A stretch of DNA of 41,994 nucleotides from Lachnospiraceae bacterium. GTDB taxonomy: Bacteria > Bacillota > Clostridia > Lachnospirales > Lachnospiraceae. A program made the position numbers and the translations under genes. The stretch's first letter is position 1; every line of letters begins with the position of its first letter. The notes beneath the pieces were generated by a model, which was given only the letters and a program-made list of their open reading frames with translations, was not told where the DNA came from and did not search any database. Shown here piece after piece: positions 6,144-14,751 of this stretch. The stretch covers positions 1 through 41,994 of the forward strand of contig JAEEOO010000050.1 in assembly GCA_016284315.1 (NCBI GenBank), written 5' to 3'.

Positions 6144-7811
6144 ATGAAAAAGAAAGTACTTTCAGTTGTACTTGCATCAGCTATGGCTCTTAGCCTTGCA
6201 GCTTGTGCAAACACTGAGAACAATGGCAACGTTGAGAACAACGGCGCTAACAACGAAGTAGTTGAAAACAACGAAAACAACGAAAACAACGAAAACAATG
6301 AAACTGAAGCTTATCAGCTTTCTACTCTTAAGATGGTAGTAGACGGAACCCTTACTGCAAACGCTGATAACCGTCAGGATGCATTCGAAGAGCAGTGGGA
6401 GAAGGCTGTATCTGAGAAGATGGGCTACTCTGTAGACCTCATTATCGATCAGCAGGATCACTCCGGATACAAGGATGCTGTTGGACGTATCCTTCTCGGC
6501 GGAGATCTTCCCGATGTAATGCTTATGAGTGCTGATATGTACAAGCAGTATCAGACCACCGGTCTTCTTTGGAATATGGCTAGCGCTTATGACAACGCTG
6601 AGTTCCAGAGCAGAATGGACATGCCCCTTATCAACGCAAACATGAGGACTGCTGATGGCGCTCTTTACGGATTCGCTCCTTACTATGGAAACGGATGCGT
6701 TACCTATGTTAAGCAGTCATGGCTTGATGCTGTAGGAATGTCTGCAGATCAGATCAAGACCTACGAAGATTACATCAACATGCTTACCGCATTCGCTACC
6801 CAGGATCCCGATGGAAACGGTGTAGACGGTGACACCTACGGCGTTATCGCTGCAGGCTTTGGTAAGATGGATGAGGCTCCTTACATCAACTATATGTCAG
6901 AGTTCTATCAGGGTGCATATCCCGCAATCCTTCAGGACGAGAACGGCGTATGGTACGATGGATTCCAGACTCAGGAAATGAAGGATGCTCTCCTTAGAAT
7001 GCAGGATGCTTACAACAATAAGCTTATCGATCCTGAAACTCTTACTGCTTCTACCAAGATCGCTCGTGAGAAGTTCTTCTCGAACGATCAGACCGGATCT
7101 TCAGGTGCATTTACTTACTGGGCAGGTACTTGGTATCAGACCCTTACCGATAACCTTATCAAGAACGAAGTTAACACTGATCTCGTTATGCTCGCTCCTA
7201 TCCAGGAGACCGTTGATACTTGGGGCGGCTACCTCAACAGAGAAGCTCCTGTATGGGTAATCCTTGATGACGGTGACGGAAACGACGCTCGTGAGCAGGC
7301 TATCTTCGATGCATTCATCGAGACGATGCTTGACGGTGGCACAGTACAGACCCTTTGGACCTATGGTGCTGAGGATGTTCACTGGTCAACTCACGCAGAA
7401 GAGTTCGTTCTTAATGCAGGTACCGACAAAGAGAAGGCTTACAGCTATGCAGAGGGTGAGTTCCACCTTAAGCAGACTCCCAACGACGAGAACGCTCTTT
7501 GGAAGAAGAACCTTATCGATCCGGCTCTTGTAGTTGCTCATCTTAACGATGATACTCCTGCAGCAGCAGCTAAGGGAACCGACCTTGCTACTCAGGGTAA
7601 CCAGTTCTTCACTGCTAACTGTGTAGATGCTCCCGCTGGTGCATCTTGCCAGACTCTTACCGACTACGCAGCAGATATCGCTGATGCTAAGAACGCTGTA
7701 ATCGCAGCAGTTGTTACTCAGAACGGTGATGTCGATGCAGCTATGGAAGGATATGTAACCGCAGTTGGCGCTATCATTGATCAGGCTCTTGCAGAGCTCA
7801 ATGGACAGTAA
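6144..7811 (+). CDS. Extracellular oligosaccharide-binding lipoprotein (LplA/YtcQ type)
   Basis: A 555-residue ABC-importer solute-binding protein. The signal peptide ends in lipobox LSLAAC with lipidated C21, followed by an Asn/Glu-rich linker partly built from a repeated ENN unit, then a long binding-protein body (for example LGGDLPDVMLMSADMYKQY and WLDAVGMS). The large size and the two permease genes downstream place it with the LplA/YtcQ group, which serves oligosaccharides such as rhamnogalacturonan fragments. The substrate here is inferred from the pectin context. GGAGG at 6131-6135 fixes the start. It has its own promoter and operator, and a hairpin at 7862-7895 separates it from the permeases, consistent with higher expression of the binding protein. 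Confidence 0.9.
   Translation: MKKKVLSVVLASAMALSLAACANTENNGNVENNGANNEVVENNENNENNENNETEAYQLSTLKMVVDGTLTANADNRQDAFEEQWEKAVSEKMGYSVDLIIDQQDHSGYKDAVGRILLGGDLPDVMLMSADMYKQYQTTGLLWNMASAYDNAEFQSRMDMPLINANMRTADGALYGFAPYYGNGCVTYVKQSWLDAVGMSADQIKTYEDYINMLTAFATQDPDGNGVDGDTYGVIAAGFGKMDEAPYINYMSEFYQGAYPAILQDENGVWYDGFQTQEMKDALLRMQDAYNNKLIDPETLTASTKIAREKFFSNDQTGSSGAFTYWAGTWYQTLTDNLIKNEVNTDLVMLAPIQETVDTWGGYLNREAPVWVILDDGDGNDAREQAIFDAFIETMLDGGTVQTLWTYGAEDVHWSTHAEEFVLNAGTDKEKAYSYAEGEFHLKQTPNDENALWKKNLIDPALVVAHLNDDTPAAAAKGTDLATQGNQFFTANCVDAPAGASCQTLTDYAADIADAKNAVIAAVVTQNGDVDAAMEGYVTAVGAIIDQALAELNGQ
6264..6299 (+). repeat. Four 9-bp tandem units in the lipoprotein linker
   Basis: Three exact copies of GAAAACAAC and a fourth ending in T encode successive Glu-Asn-Asn units just after the lipidated cysteine. 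Slippage would change linker length in steps of three residues without breaking the frame. Confidence 0.9.
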
Positions 7812-7820
7812 TTTTTGGTA

Positions 7821-7850
7821 TTGATTTAATACCTGAAAATATTGTAAAAT
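7821..7850 (+). promoter_or_regulatory. Possible promoter between lipoprotein and permease genes
   Basis: TTGATT (7821-7826) and TAAAAT (7845-7850) are separated by 18 bp. A start near 7857 would come five bases before the hairpin at 7862. The region is AT-rich, so this could be chance. Confidence 0.4.
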
Positions 7851-7861
7851 GATTTCAGAAG

Positions 7862-7895
7862 CTGCCCTGTCGTACCATTCGGCGGGGCAGTTTTT
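7862..7895 (+). terminator. Intercistronic terminator/attenuator
   Basis: CTGCCCTGTCG pairs with CGGCGGGGCAG (11 bp, two G-U) around TACCATT, followed by TTTTT. It would end most transcripts after the binding-protein gene and let a fraction reach the permeases. Confidence 0.85.
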
Positions 7896-7943
7896 ATCTG
7901 AAACCTGTTAAAGTAGTAGTTTATCAGAAAGGAATCGGATGGA

Positions 7944-8924
7944 ATGAGCAAGTCAAATAAAGGCTTTACATCCTCAGGAGAACCAATTAGAAACAAACCG
8001 CTGGGCCTTAGAATTTGGCAGAACAGAGGCTTTTATTTCATGTTCCTCCCTGTTTTCGCTTTTGTACTTATTATGTATTATTGGCCTATGCTGGGTATTC
8101 GTTTTTCATTCTATGAATACAGAGCAGCCGGCAGAGGTGCTATGACTTTTATAGGTCTTGAGCACTTCAAAACCATGTTTTTAAATCCTATCAAGGCACC
8201 TGCATTTTGGACATCCTTCAAAAATACATTGGTGTTGAGCGTAGTTAAGCTTCTCATAACAACTTTTGCATCAGTTGTTATCTCTATCTTCCTTAACGAG
8301 ATGAGAAACCTTCACGCAAAAAAAGCACTTCAGACAATTATTTATCTGCCTCACTTTATGTCATGGGCAGTAGTTGCATCAATTTTCTCACTGTTTCTTT
8401 CACCTTCAGAAACAGGTCTTGTAAACGGAATTTTGAAATCACTCGGAGTTATTAAGTCCGGTGAATATATCTACTTCCTTGCTTCATCAGCATGGTGGAG
8501 ACCTATTTATTACCTGATCAATATTTGGAAGGAAACCGGTTGGGGAACTATTATCTTCCTTGCAACACTTTCCGGAATCAACCCTGAGCTCTATGAAGCA
8601 GCTGATATCGACGGTGCTTCAAGAGGACAGAAGATCTGGTACGTAACCGTACCCGCTCTTGCAAATACGATCATTACGGTTCTTATCCTTAACCTTGCTA
8701 AGGTTATGAACCTTTTCGAGTCAGTATTCGTTCTTTACAATACTGCAGTATTGGATGTATCTGATGTTATTTCCACATACATCTATCGTCAGACCTTCGC
8801 AACCATGAACCCTGATTACGGTTTCTCAACCGCAGTCGGATTGTTTAAGTCTCTTGTCGGATGCTTCCTGGTTCTTATTTGTAACTGGTTAAGTAAGAAG
8901 ACTCGTGGCCGCGGAATCGTGTAG
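7944..8924 (+). CDS. ABC sugar permease, LplB type
   Basis: A 326-residue polytopic inner subunit of a binding-protein-dependent importer (MalF-like superfamily, six predicted helices). The cytoplasmic ATPase-docking EAA loop reads EAADIDGASRGQKIWYVTVP near residues 217-236. The N-terminus NKPLGLRIWQNRGFYFMFLP is typical of LplB proteins that pair with large LplA-like lipoproteins. The next gene starts 16 bp later and supplies the second permease. No ATPase gene is adjacent, so a shared MsmK/UgpC-type ATPase is presumably used; one is encoded at 37539. Confidence 0.92.
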   Translation: MSKSNKGFTSSGEPIRNKPLGLRIWQNRGFYFMFLPVFAFVLIMYYWPMLGIRFSFYEYRAAGRGAMTFIGLEHFKTMFLNPIKAPAFWTSFKNTLVLSVVKLLITTFASVVISIFLNEMRNLHAKKALQTIIYLPHFMSWAVVASIFSLFLSPSETGLVNGILKSLGVIKSGEYIYFLASSAWWRPIYYLINIWKETGWGTIIFLATLSGINPELYEAADIDGASRGQKIWYVTVPALANTIITVLILNLAKVMNLFESVFVLYNTAVLDVSDVISTYIYRQTFATMNPDYGFSTAVGLFKSLVGCFLVLICNWLSKKTRGRGIV

Positions 8925-8940
8925 AAGGGAGGTATGAAAA

Positions 8941-9807
8941 ATGGCTAAAGAAAAAATCATTGCACCTCCTAAGAAGAAAAAGGTTCGTGCTTTTGACGTT
9001 ATCAACTATATAATTTTTGTTATCATTGCATTGTTGATCATCGTTCCCATGTGGAAGGTACTTGTAGACTCCCTTAATCAGTACGGCGTCTACCAGTTTA
9101 GACTCTGGCCTCAGAATCCTACTTTTGCAGGCTATTTGACGATCATTAAGACTACACGTCTTATCAAACCTTTTATTATTTCGGTTGTAACCACAATCCT
9201 TGGAACTTTCCTTGGACTGTTAATGTCTACCCTTGGTGGATATGTACTTATCCAGTTTGATATGCCAGGAAGAAACGCATTTGCATACTTCCTCCTTTTC
9301 ACCATGATCTTTAGTGGTGGTATGATCCCTGAGTACCTAGTTATGAAACAGCTTGGCCTCGTTGGTACATGGTGGATCCTGGTAATTAAACACGGTATCA
9401 ATGTTTACAACCTTGTTCTTATGAGAAACTTTTTTGAAGGAGTTCCCGCTTCACTTTACGAAGCAGCTCGAATTGACGGATGTTCACCTATGGGTATTTT
9501 CTTCCGCATCGTGCTTCCTCTTTCAAAGGCAGCTCTTGCATCTATCGGACTTATGTTTGCAGTTACCATCTGGAACGACTATTCAACCGTACAGATCTAT
9601 ATTACAAACCCCGATAATGTAAACTTCCAGTATAAATTAAGAACTATGATCATGGACGGTGATACTCCTACGACATCATACAATGTATCTCAGACTACAT
9701 TGTTTAATGCAGGAATTATCGCAGCAATCCTTCCTTTCATGATACTTTATCCTTTCCTTCAGAAGTATTTCGTTAAGGGCGTTAACATTGGCGCTGTTAA
9801 GGAATAA
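8941..9807 (+). CDS. ABC sugar permease, YtcP/LplC type
   Basis: A 288-residue partner permease (MalG-like superfamily). After a basic cytoplasmic N-terminus (PPKKKKVRAFD) come six hydrophobic segments; the EAA loop is EAARIDGCSPMGIFFRIVLP. The tail motif FLQKYFVKGVNIGAVKE is characteristic of the YtcP/LplC group. AGGGAGG precedes the ATG. It forms the channel with the 7944 product and ends at the terminator at 9842. The substrate is inferred to be an oligosaccharide from pectin. Confidence 0.92.
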   Translation: MAKEKIIAPPKKKKVRAFDVINYIIFVIIALLIIVPMWKVLVDSLNQYGVYQFRLWPQNPTFAGYLTIIKTTRLIKPFIISVVTTILGTFLGLLMSTLGGYVLIQFDMPGRNAFAYFLLFTMIFSGGMIPEYLVMKQLGLVGTWWILVIKHGINVYNLVLMRNFFEGVPASLYEAARIDGCSPMGIFFRIVLPLSKAALASIGLMFAVTIWNDYSTVQIYITNPDNVNFQYKLRTMIMDGDTPTTSYNVSQTTLFNAGIIAAILPFMILYPFLQKYFVKGVNIGAVKE

Positions 9808-9841
9808 TCTGATTCTTAGAGATATGAAAATAAAAAAGTAT

Positions 9842-9879
9842 CCCGGTTCATCAAATTGGTGAACCGGGGTTTTGTTTTA
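9842..9879. terminator. Bidirectional intrinsic terminator
   Basis: CCCGGTTCA (9842-9850) pairs with TGAACCGGG (9860-9868), then GTTTTGTTTTATT for the permease genes. On the minus strand the stem is followed by ATACTTTTTTATTTT, so it can also end the convergent gene at 9928. Confidence 0.85.
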
Positions 9880-9927
9880 TTGTTATTTGTATGTAATTGT
9901 TTTGTTAAGATAATGAGTTTTATTTTT

Positions 9928-10560
9928 TTAATTGATATCTTCGGGTCCCAGCTTCAATACCAGCTCGCCTTCTTTGTTGTAATATTCTACGTTAAGGTCG
10001 GCATCGGGAGTTCCGTTGAATGCGCTGTACAGAAGATGATAGGTCTTAAACTGGATCATTGACATTGAATTTTTGTAATTAATATCCTTTGATGACAGCG
10101 ATACCTTGATATAAGTAAAATCATCGTTGGGCTCAATGGCAGTTATCTTGTTGTAGTCCTCTGAACCGATCATGGCATTAAGTGTTTGATTAATTCCGGT
10201 ACGAAGGTTATCAAGCATTTCTTTATGCTGATCATTGGTGATGGTGTAGGTAACTGAGCCATTTTCGTTTAGTATTATTGATTCGTAGCCAAGCTCTTTA
10301 GCTGTTTCGTTCAGCTGCTCCTGGGTAGTGGCGTTTCCTGCATAATCGCCGGGAACAGTAAGCTTTATACGATCATTTTCAAGTTCTTCGTATTCGCAAC
10401 AGCTAAGATCAACAAATTCGTGAGTTTCTGCCGTCCACTGTCCACTTTCTATCTTGTCATTTATGATAACATAAGCGATAATAGAAAGAAGGAGGAGAGT
10501 GGAGAAGAAAACCAATTTAATCGTAGGCGAAAAAGGCGGTTTAAAGGGGTTTTTGTCCAT
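9928..10560 (-). CDS. Single-pass membrane-anchored protein of unknown function
   Basis: A 210-residue protein I do not recognise. GAGGAA at 10568-10573 sets the start at 10560, although the reading frame is open further upstream. Residues 1-13 are cytoplasmic (MDKNPFKPPFSP), one helix spans about 14-34, and about 175 residues are outside. The outer part includes LSCCEYEELENDRIKLTVPG, then helical and strand segments rich in Asn, Asp and Glu. It lies between the importer and the DUF624 gene, divergent from the latter. It shares its architecture, but no obvious sequence, with the proteins at 5058 and 23135. Confidence 0.75.
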   Translation of the reverse strand: MDKNPFKPPFSPTIKLVFFSTLLLLSIIAYVIINDKIESGQWTAETHEFVDLSCCEYEELENDRIKLTVPGDYAGNATTQEQLNETAKELGYESIILNENGSVTYTITNDQHKEMLDNLRTGINQTLNAMIGSEDYNKITAIEPNDDFTYIKVSLSSKDINYKNSMSMIQFKTYHLLYSAFNGTPDADLNVEYYNKEGELVLKLGPEDIN

Positions 10561-10703
10561 AAATATTTCCTCTTTTTTTATTATTTGTTTAAAGATTGTT
10601 AAATTTTGTCTGCTAATATACTGTGGTTCCATTAAGATGGGTTTATATGGGACCAATATTAAAGCTTGTTCTATCATAACACAGGAAAGGAAAAGTTTGT
10701 AGC

Positions 10704-11357
10704 ATGAGTAGTGAAGATGAAGGCGGATTTTTTTCCATTGATGGACCTTTTATGAGAGTCATGGAACTGGTCATCAACATGCTGCTTTTGAATTTTATAG
10801 TTATTATTTGCTCTATACCGGTTATTACTATTGGAGCAGCTTTCACAGCGATGAACCATCAGCTCCAGAGAATGAGCAAGAATGAAGAAGGATATGTGGT
10901 AAGAGATTTCTTTAAGGACTTTAAGACAAATTTTAAGACCTCAACACTTACCTGGCTTATCATGCTCCCCGTAGGATTATTCCTTGGAGCAGACCTTTAT
11001 ATATTTTCAGAGGGAGTCAGCTTCCCTGTTTATTTTAAATGGCTGATAATCGGATTTGCACTTATATATCTTTTTGGGCTTGTTTATTTGTTCCCTGTCC
11101 TGGCAAGATATGAAACAACTCCTAAACTGGCGATCAAGACAGCTTACGCAATGAGCTTTCATGCATTTCCTAAGACTATAATTATGATCGCACTTGTAAT
11201 TGCACCTTGGATCGGAGCAATTTATATACCAAATTTCATTTTGGCGTGTTTTTTCTTTGGAATAACATTACCCGCATATATAAATGTGTTCCTTTACAGA
11301 AAGACTTTTGCAACATTTGAAAAGAAACAGGATGAGGCTTCGGGGGAAGAAGAGTAA
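10704..11357 (+). CDS. DUF624 (YesL-like) membrane protein
   Basis: A 217-residue integral membrane protein of the YesL/DUF624 family, with about five hydrophobic segments (for example LVINMLLLNFIVIICSIPV and KWLIIGFALIYLFGLVYLF) and the family-type stretch SIPVITIGAAFTAMNHQLQRM. In Bacillus, YesL is encoded at the head of the rhamnogalacturonan cluster; the family is regularly found beside Lpl/Yes importers, but its biochemical role is not established. Here it is close to such an importer and 30 bp ahead of a chemoreceptor gene, probably in one transcript. No sensor-kinase pair like YesM/YesN accompanies it. Confidence 0.85.
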   Translation: MSSEDEGGFFSIDGPFMRVMELVINMLLLNFIVIICSIPVITIGAAFTAMNHQLQRMSKNEEGYVVRDFFKDFKTNFKTSTLTWLIMLPVGLFLGADLYIFSEGVSFPVYFKWLIIGFALIYLFGLVYLFPVLARYETTPKLAIKTAYAMSFHAFPKTIIMIALVIAPWIGAIYIPNFILACFFFGITLPAYINVFLYRKTFATFEKKQDEASGEEE

Positions 11358-11387
11358 GTTGTTATTTTTACATTTAAGGAGATCATC

Positions 11388-13142
11388 ATGAAAACTAAAA
11401 AACAAATGCGTACTTCAATAGCAGCTCTTATTATGGCGTTACTTGTAGCAATCGTTGCAGTGGCAACTGTTTCTAATGTAAGTAACGTTTATTCCATTAT
11501 GAGACTCAGTAACAGAATCGAGGAAGTCAGTGGTGTAGCAGTTGATAACCTTGTCCTTATTAAGGAAACTCAGACTGCAGTTCAGTCCATTCAGAAGAAC
11601 TTTTACTCTTACACCTCTGATGGTATTTCTGAGGCCAATAAGACTAAGGCACGTGAGAATATGGACACTGATAAGCAGACTATCAGTGCTAACCTTTCAA
11701 AGATGCAGGCTCTCGGTTGGACAGAGGAAGTAAATGCTCTTACCGAGAACCTTGAAGCTGTTTATACTGCTTTTGATACGGTTATGAGTTATGCTGACAA
11801 GGAGAGTGTTGTAAACAACTCTACTGTAGTAGCCGTTGCTAAGAACCAGAACCTTAATGCTATTGCTTATAACATTGAAGCTATGGAAGATAGTTTTAAG
11901 TCGCTTGAAGAAAAGTGCGAAGTAGGACTTGATAATTCAATCAAAGATGCTAAGGCAGTTTCTTATAATGCAAATATTCTTGCGCTTATCCTTATAGTCC
12001 TTACTCTTCTTATCGGAGCTTTTGGTATTATTTTCTCTATTTTACGTATCTCCAGACCTATGAAGAGAGTGTCAAAGGATATTGATAAGATTGTAGCCGA
12101 TATTAAGAGCGGAAATGCAAATCTTACAAACAATGTTGTATACAGAAGAAGCGATGAAATCGGTCAGATTGTAGACGGATTCAATGCATTTGTAGTTGTA
12201 TTTGCCGATCTTATTAATGAGATTAAGAACAGCGCAGGTAAGATACAGACTGCAGCTGAAGTAGTAGAAGAAGGCGTAAAGGGAACCGGTGACAAGATCG
12301 CCGATACCTCAGCTACCATGGAAGAGCTCTCTGCAAGCATGGGCTCCGCAAAAGATGCGGTTGAAAGAATTAAGGACAGCCTTTCACAGATTGGTGAACA
12401 GATCACTGCAATGGGTGAGAAGACTGTTGAAGGTCTTGATTTCTCGGACGGAATCAGTAATCGTGCTGACGAGATGAAGGGTAAAGCTGTTGAGAGCAGA
12501 AACAACGCAGAAAAGATAGTTACAGCATTCTCCGGCAAGCTTGAAGAAGCTATTGGACAGAGTAAGCAGGTTTCAAGGATCAATGGACTTACTGCTGATA
12601 TTTTAACTATTGCAAACCAGACGAACCTACTTGCACTTAATGCTTCTATCGAGGCTGCAAGAGCAGGTGAAGCAGGTAAGGGATTCGCAGTTGTTGCTGA
12701 CGAGATCAGACAGCTTGCTGATAAGAGCAAGGAGACTGCAGGTGGAATTCAGGAGATCAGTGATGCTGTTACCAATTCTGTAGAAGACCTTGCAAAGAAT
12801 GCAGGTAACATGCTTGAGTTCGTAAATAAGGACGTTATGGACGCATACAAGGATATGGTTGATAACGGAGTATCTTATAATGAAGATTCAGAACGCATGA
12901 AGGAGATGATGAAGGTTCTCCAGAACGCTACTGAGGAACTTGGACATGCTGCTGATGAGATTAACGAAGCTGCCGCTGCTGTGTTCCTTGCAGTTTCAGA
13001 GAGCTCGGAAGGTATCGACAATGCGGCTGATTATACCGTTGATATAAGCAGCCACATGTCAGAGATCAACGAGAGTGTTGAAGAGAACATGAACGTTGCC
13101 GATTCCCTTAAGAAGGAAGTCGAAGGCTTTATTTGCGAATAA
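11388..13142 (+). CDS. Transmembrane methyl-accepting chemoreceptor (four-helix-bundle type)
   Basis: A 584-residue receptor. TM1 is about 10-28, an extracellular helical ligand domain of ~165 residues follows (four-helix-bundle type by appearance), TM2 is about 197-219, and a HAMP linker about 220-272 ([15 protein letters not shown]). The signalling coiled coil has its tip at [20 protein letters not shown]. It relays ligand state to CheA/CheW, none of which are in this window. The ligand is unknown; its place 30 bp after the DUF624 gene suggests a pectin-derived compound, which is inference. The last codons form a hairpin shared with the convergent gene, which overlaps it by 14 bp. Confidence 0.93.
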   Translation: MKTKKQMRTSIAALIMALLVAIVAVATVSNVSNVYSIMRLSNRIEEVSGVAVDNLVLIKETQTAVQSIQKNFYSYTSDGISEANKTKARENMDTDKQTISANLSKMQALGWTEEVNALTENLEAVYTAFDTVMSYADKESVVNNSTVVAVAKNQNLNAIAYNIEAMEDSFKSLEEKCEVGLDNSIKDAKAVSYNANILALILIVLTLLIGAFGIIFSILRISRPMKRVSKDIDKIVADIKSGNANLTNNVVYRRSDEIGQIVDGFNAFVVVFADLINEIKNSAGKIQTAAEVVEEGVKGTGDKIADTSATMEELSASMGSAKDAVERIKDSLSQIGEQITAMGEKTVEGLDFSDGISNRADEMKGKAVESRNNAEKIVTAFSGKLEEAIGQSKQVSRINGLTADILTIANQTNLLALNASIEAARAGEAGKGFAVVADEIRQLADKSKETAGGIQEISDAVTNSVEDLAKNAGNMLEFVNKDVMDAYKDMVDNGVSYNEDSERMKEMMKVLQNATEELGHAADEINEAAAAVFLAVSESSEGIDNAADYTVDISSHMSEINESVEENMNVADSLKKEVEGFICE

Positions 13143-13146
13143 AGCC
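13125..13146. other. Perfect hairpin spanning two convergent stop codons
   Basis: GGCTTTATT and AATAAAGCC pair perfectly (9 bp) around TGCG. The stop codon of the chemoreceptor (13140-13142) and that of the serine hydrolase (13129-13131) lie in opposite arms. Neither side has a T run, so it is not a canonical intrinsic terminator. Confidence 0.8.
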
Positions 13147-14601
13147 GTGAAGATGACCGTTAAATTCCTTGAAAGAGGTTTCTTCGATCTTTTTCATATA
13201 AACGGTTATTTCATATTCTTCGAAATATAATTCAAAATGAACGGAGCCTAAGCGTTCATCAACGACGCGAAGGCATATATAGAAGGTATCTTTTGCAATG
13301 TATGCGCCGCTTCCAAATGTGCGGTCATCATACAGGGGAAGGATGCCTTCTTTGTTTATTTCATAACCGAAGGTTACGGTATGCTTTGAATCATCACAAG
13401 CGGTCAGGATCATTTCACCGTAGTCTTTATATAGTGAAATACGTAGGGCTTTAAAGCCGTTAGGATTTTCATCCAAAGAATAAGAGCGTGACAATTCACT
13501 TGAAGGTTTATATGCATTTTGCACGGTTGATAAAACGGTATTAATCTTTGCGTTTTCAGCAAAGCGTTTTAATTCGGCTATATCATCTTTGCTATCTTGA
13601 ACGTTTGCAACTTTTGCTTCGTAGCCGTTGTTTACCAACGTATTTCTGTACTTCTCCAAGATCTCTTCGTAAAACGCATCATAGATGATCTGGTTACCGC
13701 CGCTATAGCCTTGAGCGTCGGCAGTAGTTGTCAAAATAATCTTTTCTTTGGGACATACGATTACAAGCTGACCACCCATTCCGTAAAGAACGTAGCCGGA
13801 TTTTTCTGTACGCCATATATAATAACCATATCCGCAGCTTTCGGAGGGAAGGGGAGCGGCGACGGCATTGGGGGTAAGACAAGATGTGGCTGCTTTGACA
13901 AATTCTTTTGAAATAAGCTGTTTACCGTCTACGTTTCCTTCGTTAAGAAGGAGGATACCCATTTTTAGAATGTCGTCGGCTGTAGCAACAAGGCCACTTC
14001 CACCGAAGGACACTCCTTGACCATCCTTTATCATGTATGAGGCATCGCTGAATTCCAACTCTTTAAAGGACTCTTTGAAGAATGTCCAAGTGTCTTTCTT
14101 GGTAAGCTTTTCCACAAGAGCCGAGAGTACATGAGGAGCGCTGGTATCATAATGAAATACAGTTCCGGGTTTATGTGTTGGAGCAGTTGTAAAGAAAGAG
14201 CCTACCCAATCTGATCCCATGTCGAATTTATTGTATGTGGTCTGGGCATGACAGGTGCGCATCATGAGCATGTCTTTGATAGTCATCTGCGCAAGATAAG
14301 GATGGACTATTTTCGGAAGCTTCTCGGGAAAATAATCAACAATATGATCATCGAGACTTAACTTCCCTTCGTCAGAAAGGACACATATGCATAGGGCAAC
14401 GACGGTCTTTGCGATGGAGAACATTCTGTGAAGTTCATCTTTTTTAAAGGGAGAATAATAGATCTCACTGACAATGCTGTCCTCGACAAAAAGTGTAGCG
14501 CTGTGGAGGGATATTCCTTTTTTCTGAATTCTTTTATTAAAGTTTAAGATCCATTCGGATGAAATGTGTTTTTCTTCGGGATTTTTGTGTTCGATTTTCA
14601 T
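13129..14601 (-). CDS. Serine hydrolase of the beta-lactamase/transpeptidase fold
   Basis: A 490-residue protein. Residues ~40-345 form the beta-lactamase-like domain: SIAK at 62-65 supplies the nucleophile and base, YDT at 151-153 matches the YxN/YxS position, and YGMGGQ takes the place of the third motif. The C-terminal ~140 residues look like a separate strand-rich domain. There is no signal peptide, so it acts in the cytoplasm; that argues against a penicillin-binding role and fits an esterase or amidase on small or imported molecules. It is divergent from the GDSL-esterase operon and its promoter overlaps that operon's. AGAGGAAA precedes the ATG. The substrate cannot be told from sequence. 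Confidence 0.85.
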   Translation of the reverse strand: MKIEHKNPEEKHISSEWILNFNKRIQKKGISLHSATLFVEDSIVSEIYYSPFKKDELHRMFSIAKTVVALCICVLSDEGKLSLDDHIVDYFPEKLPKIVHPYLAQMTIKDMLMMRTCHAQTTYNKFDMGSDWVGSFFTTAPTHKPGTVFHYDTSAPHVLSALVEKLTKKDTWTFFKESFKELEFSDASYMIKDGQGVSFGGSGLVATADDILKMGILLLNEGNVDGKQLISKEFVKAATSCLTPNAVAAPLPSESCGYGYYIWRTEKSGYVLYGMGGQLVIVCPKEKIILTTTADAQGYSGGNQIIYDAFYEEILEKYRNTLVNNGYEAKVANVQDSKDDIAELKRFAENAKINTVLSTVQNAYKPSSELSRSYSLDENPNGFKALRISLYKDYGEMILTACDDSKHTVTFGYEINKEGILPLYDDRTFGSGAYIAKDTFYICLRVVDERLGSVHFELYFEEYEITVYMKKIEETSFKEFNGHLHGFIRK

Positions 14602-14632
14602 AGTGATTTCCTCTAAATAAACACTTGGTTTA

Positions 14633-14647
14633 TGTACATATAGTACA
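14633..14647. promoter_or_regulatory. Possible operator, inverted repeat over the minus-strand -10
   Basis: TGTACATATAGTACA has arms TGTAC/GTACA around ATATA and covers the -10 of the serine-hydrolase promoter. It differs from the ATGTAA-N4-TTACAT sites, so a different regulator is implied. Confidence 0.45.
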
Positions 14648-14668
14648 CTTTAAAACAGTTGAGAACAA
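14640..14668 (-). promoter_or_regulatory. Promoter of the serine hydrolase gene
   Basis: Read on the minus strand, TTGTTC (14668-14663), a 17-bp spacer, and TACTAT (14645-14640). Its -35 shares bases with the -35 of the opposing promoter. Confidence 0.55.
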
Positions 14669-14687
14669 GGAAAAAATATGATAATAT
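14659..14687 (+). promoter_or_regulatory. Promoter of the GDSL-MATE-GH28-epimerase-GH105 operon
   Basis: TTGAGA (14659-14664), 17 bp, TAATAT (14682-14687), predicting a start near 14694, immediately before or within the operator at 14696-14711. Confidence 0.7.
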
Positions 14688-14695
14688 AAAATAGA

Positions 14696-14711
14696 ATGTA
14701 AACGGTTACAT
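14696..14711. promoter_or_regulatory. LacI-type operator of the GDSL/GH28 operon
   Basis: ATGTAAACGGTTACAT has perfect 6-bp arms around ACGG and also fits the cre consensus in its central 14 bp. It sits at the predicted transcription start. Confidence 0.75.
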
Positions 14712-14751
14712 TTTGATGCTGAATATATTTTTAGAAAGAAGGATAAGCGTT

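Noticed and set aside
6264-6299. Short tandem repeat as a CRISPR or regulatory array
   Set aside because: Units are 9 bp with no spacers and lie in frame in a lipoprotein linker.
12164-12730. 188-residue open frame antisense to the chemoreceptor signalling domain
   Set aside because: It mirrors the highly conserved coiled-coil region, has no ribosome site, and its Ser/Ala/Leu-rich composition is what the complement of such a sequence gives.
14713-14751. TTG start for the GDSL esterase
   Set aside because: It begins almost directly at the operator and has no ribosome site; the ATG at 14752 is preceded by AAGAAGG and opens with the family block I.
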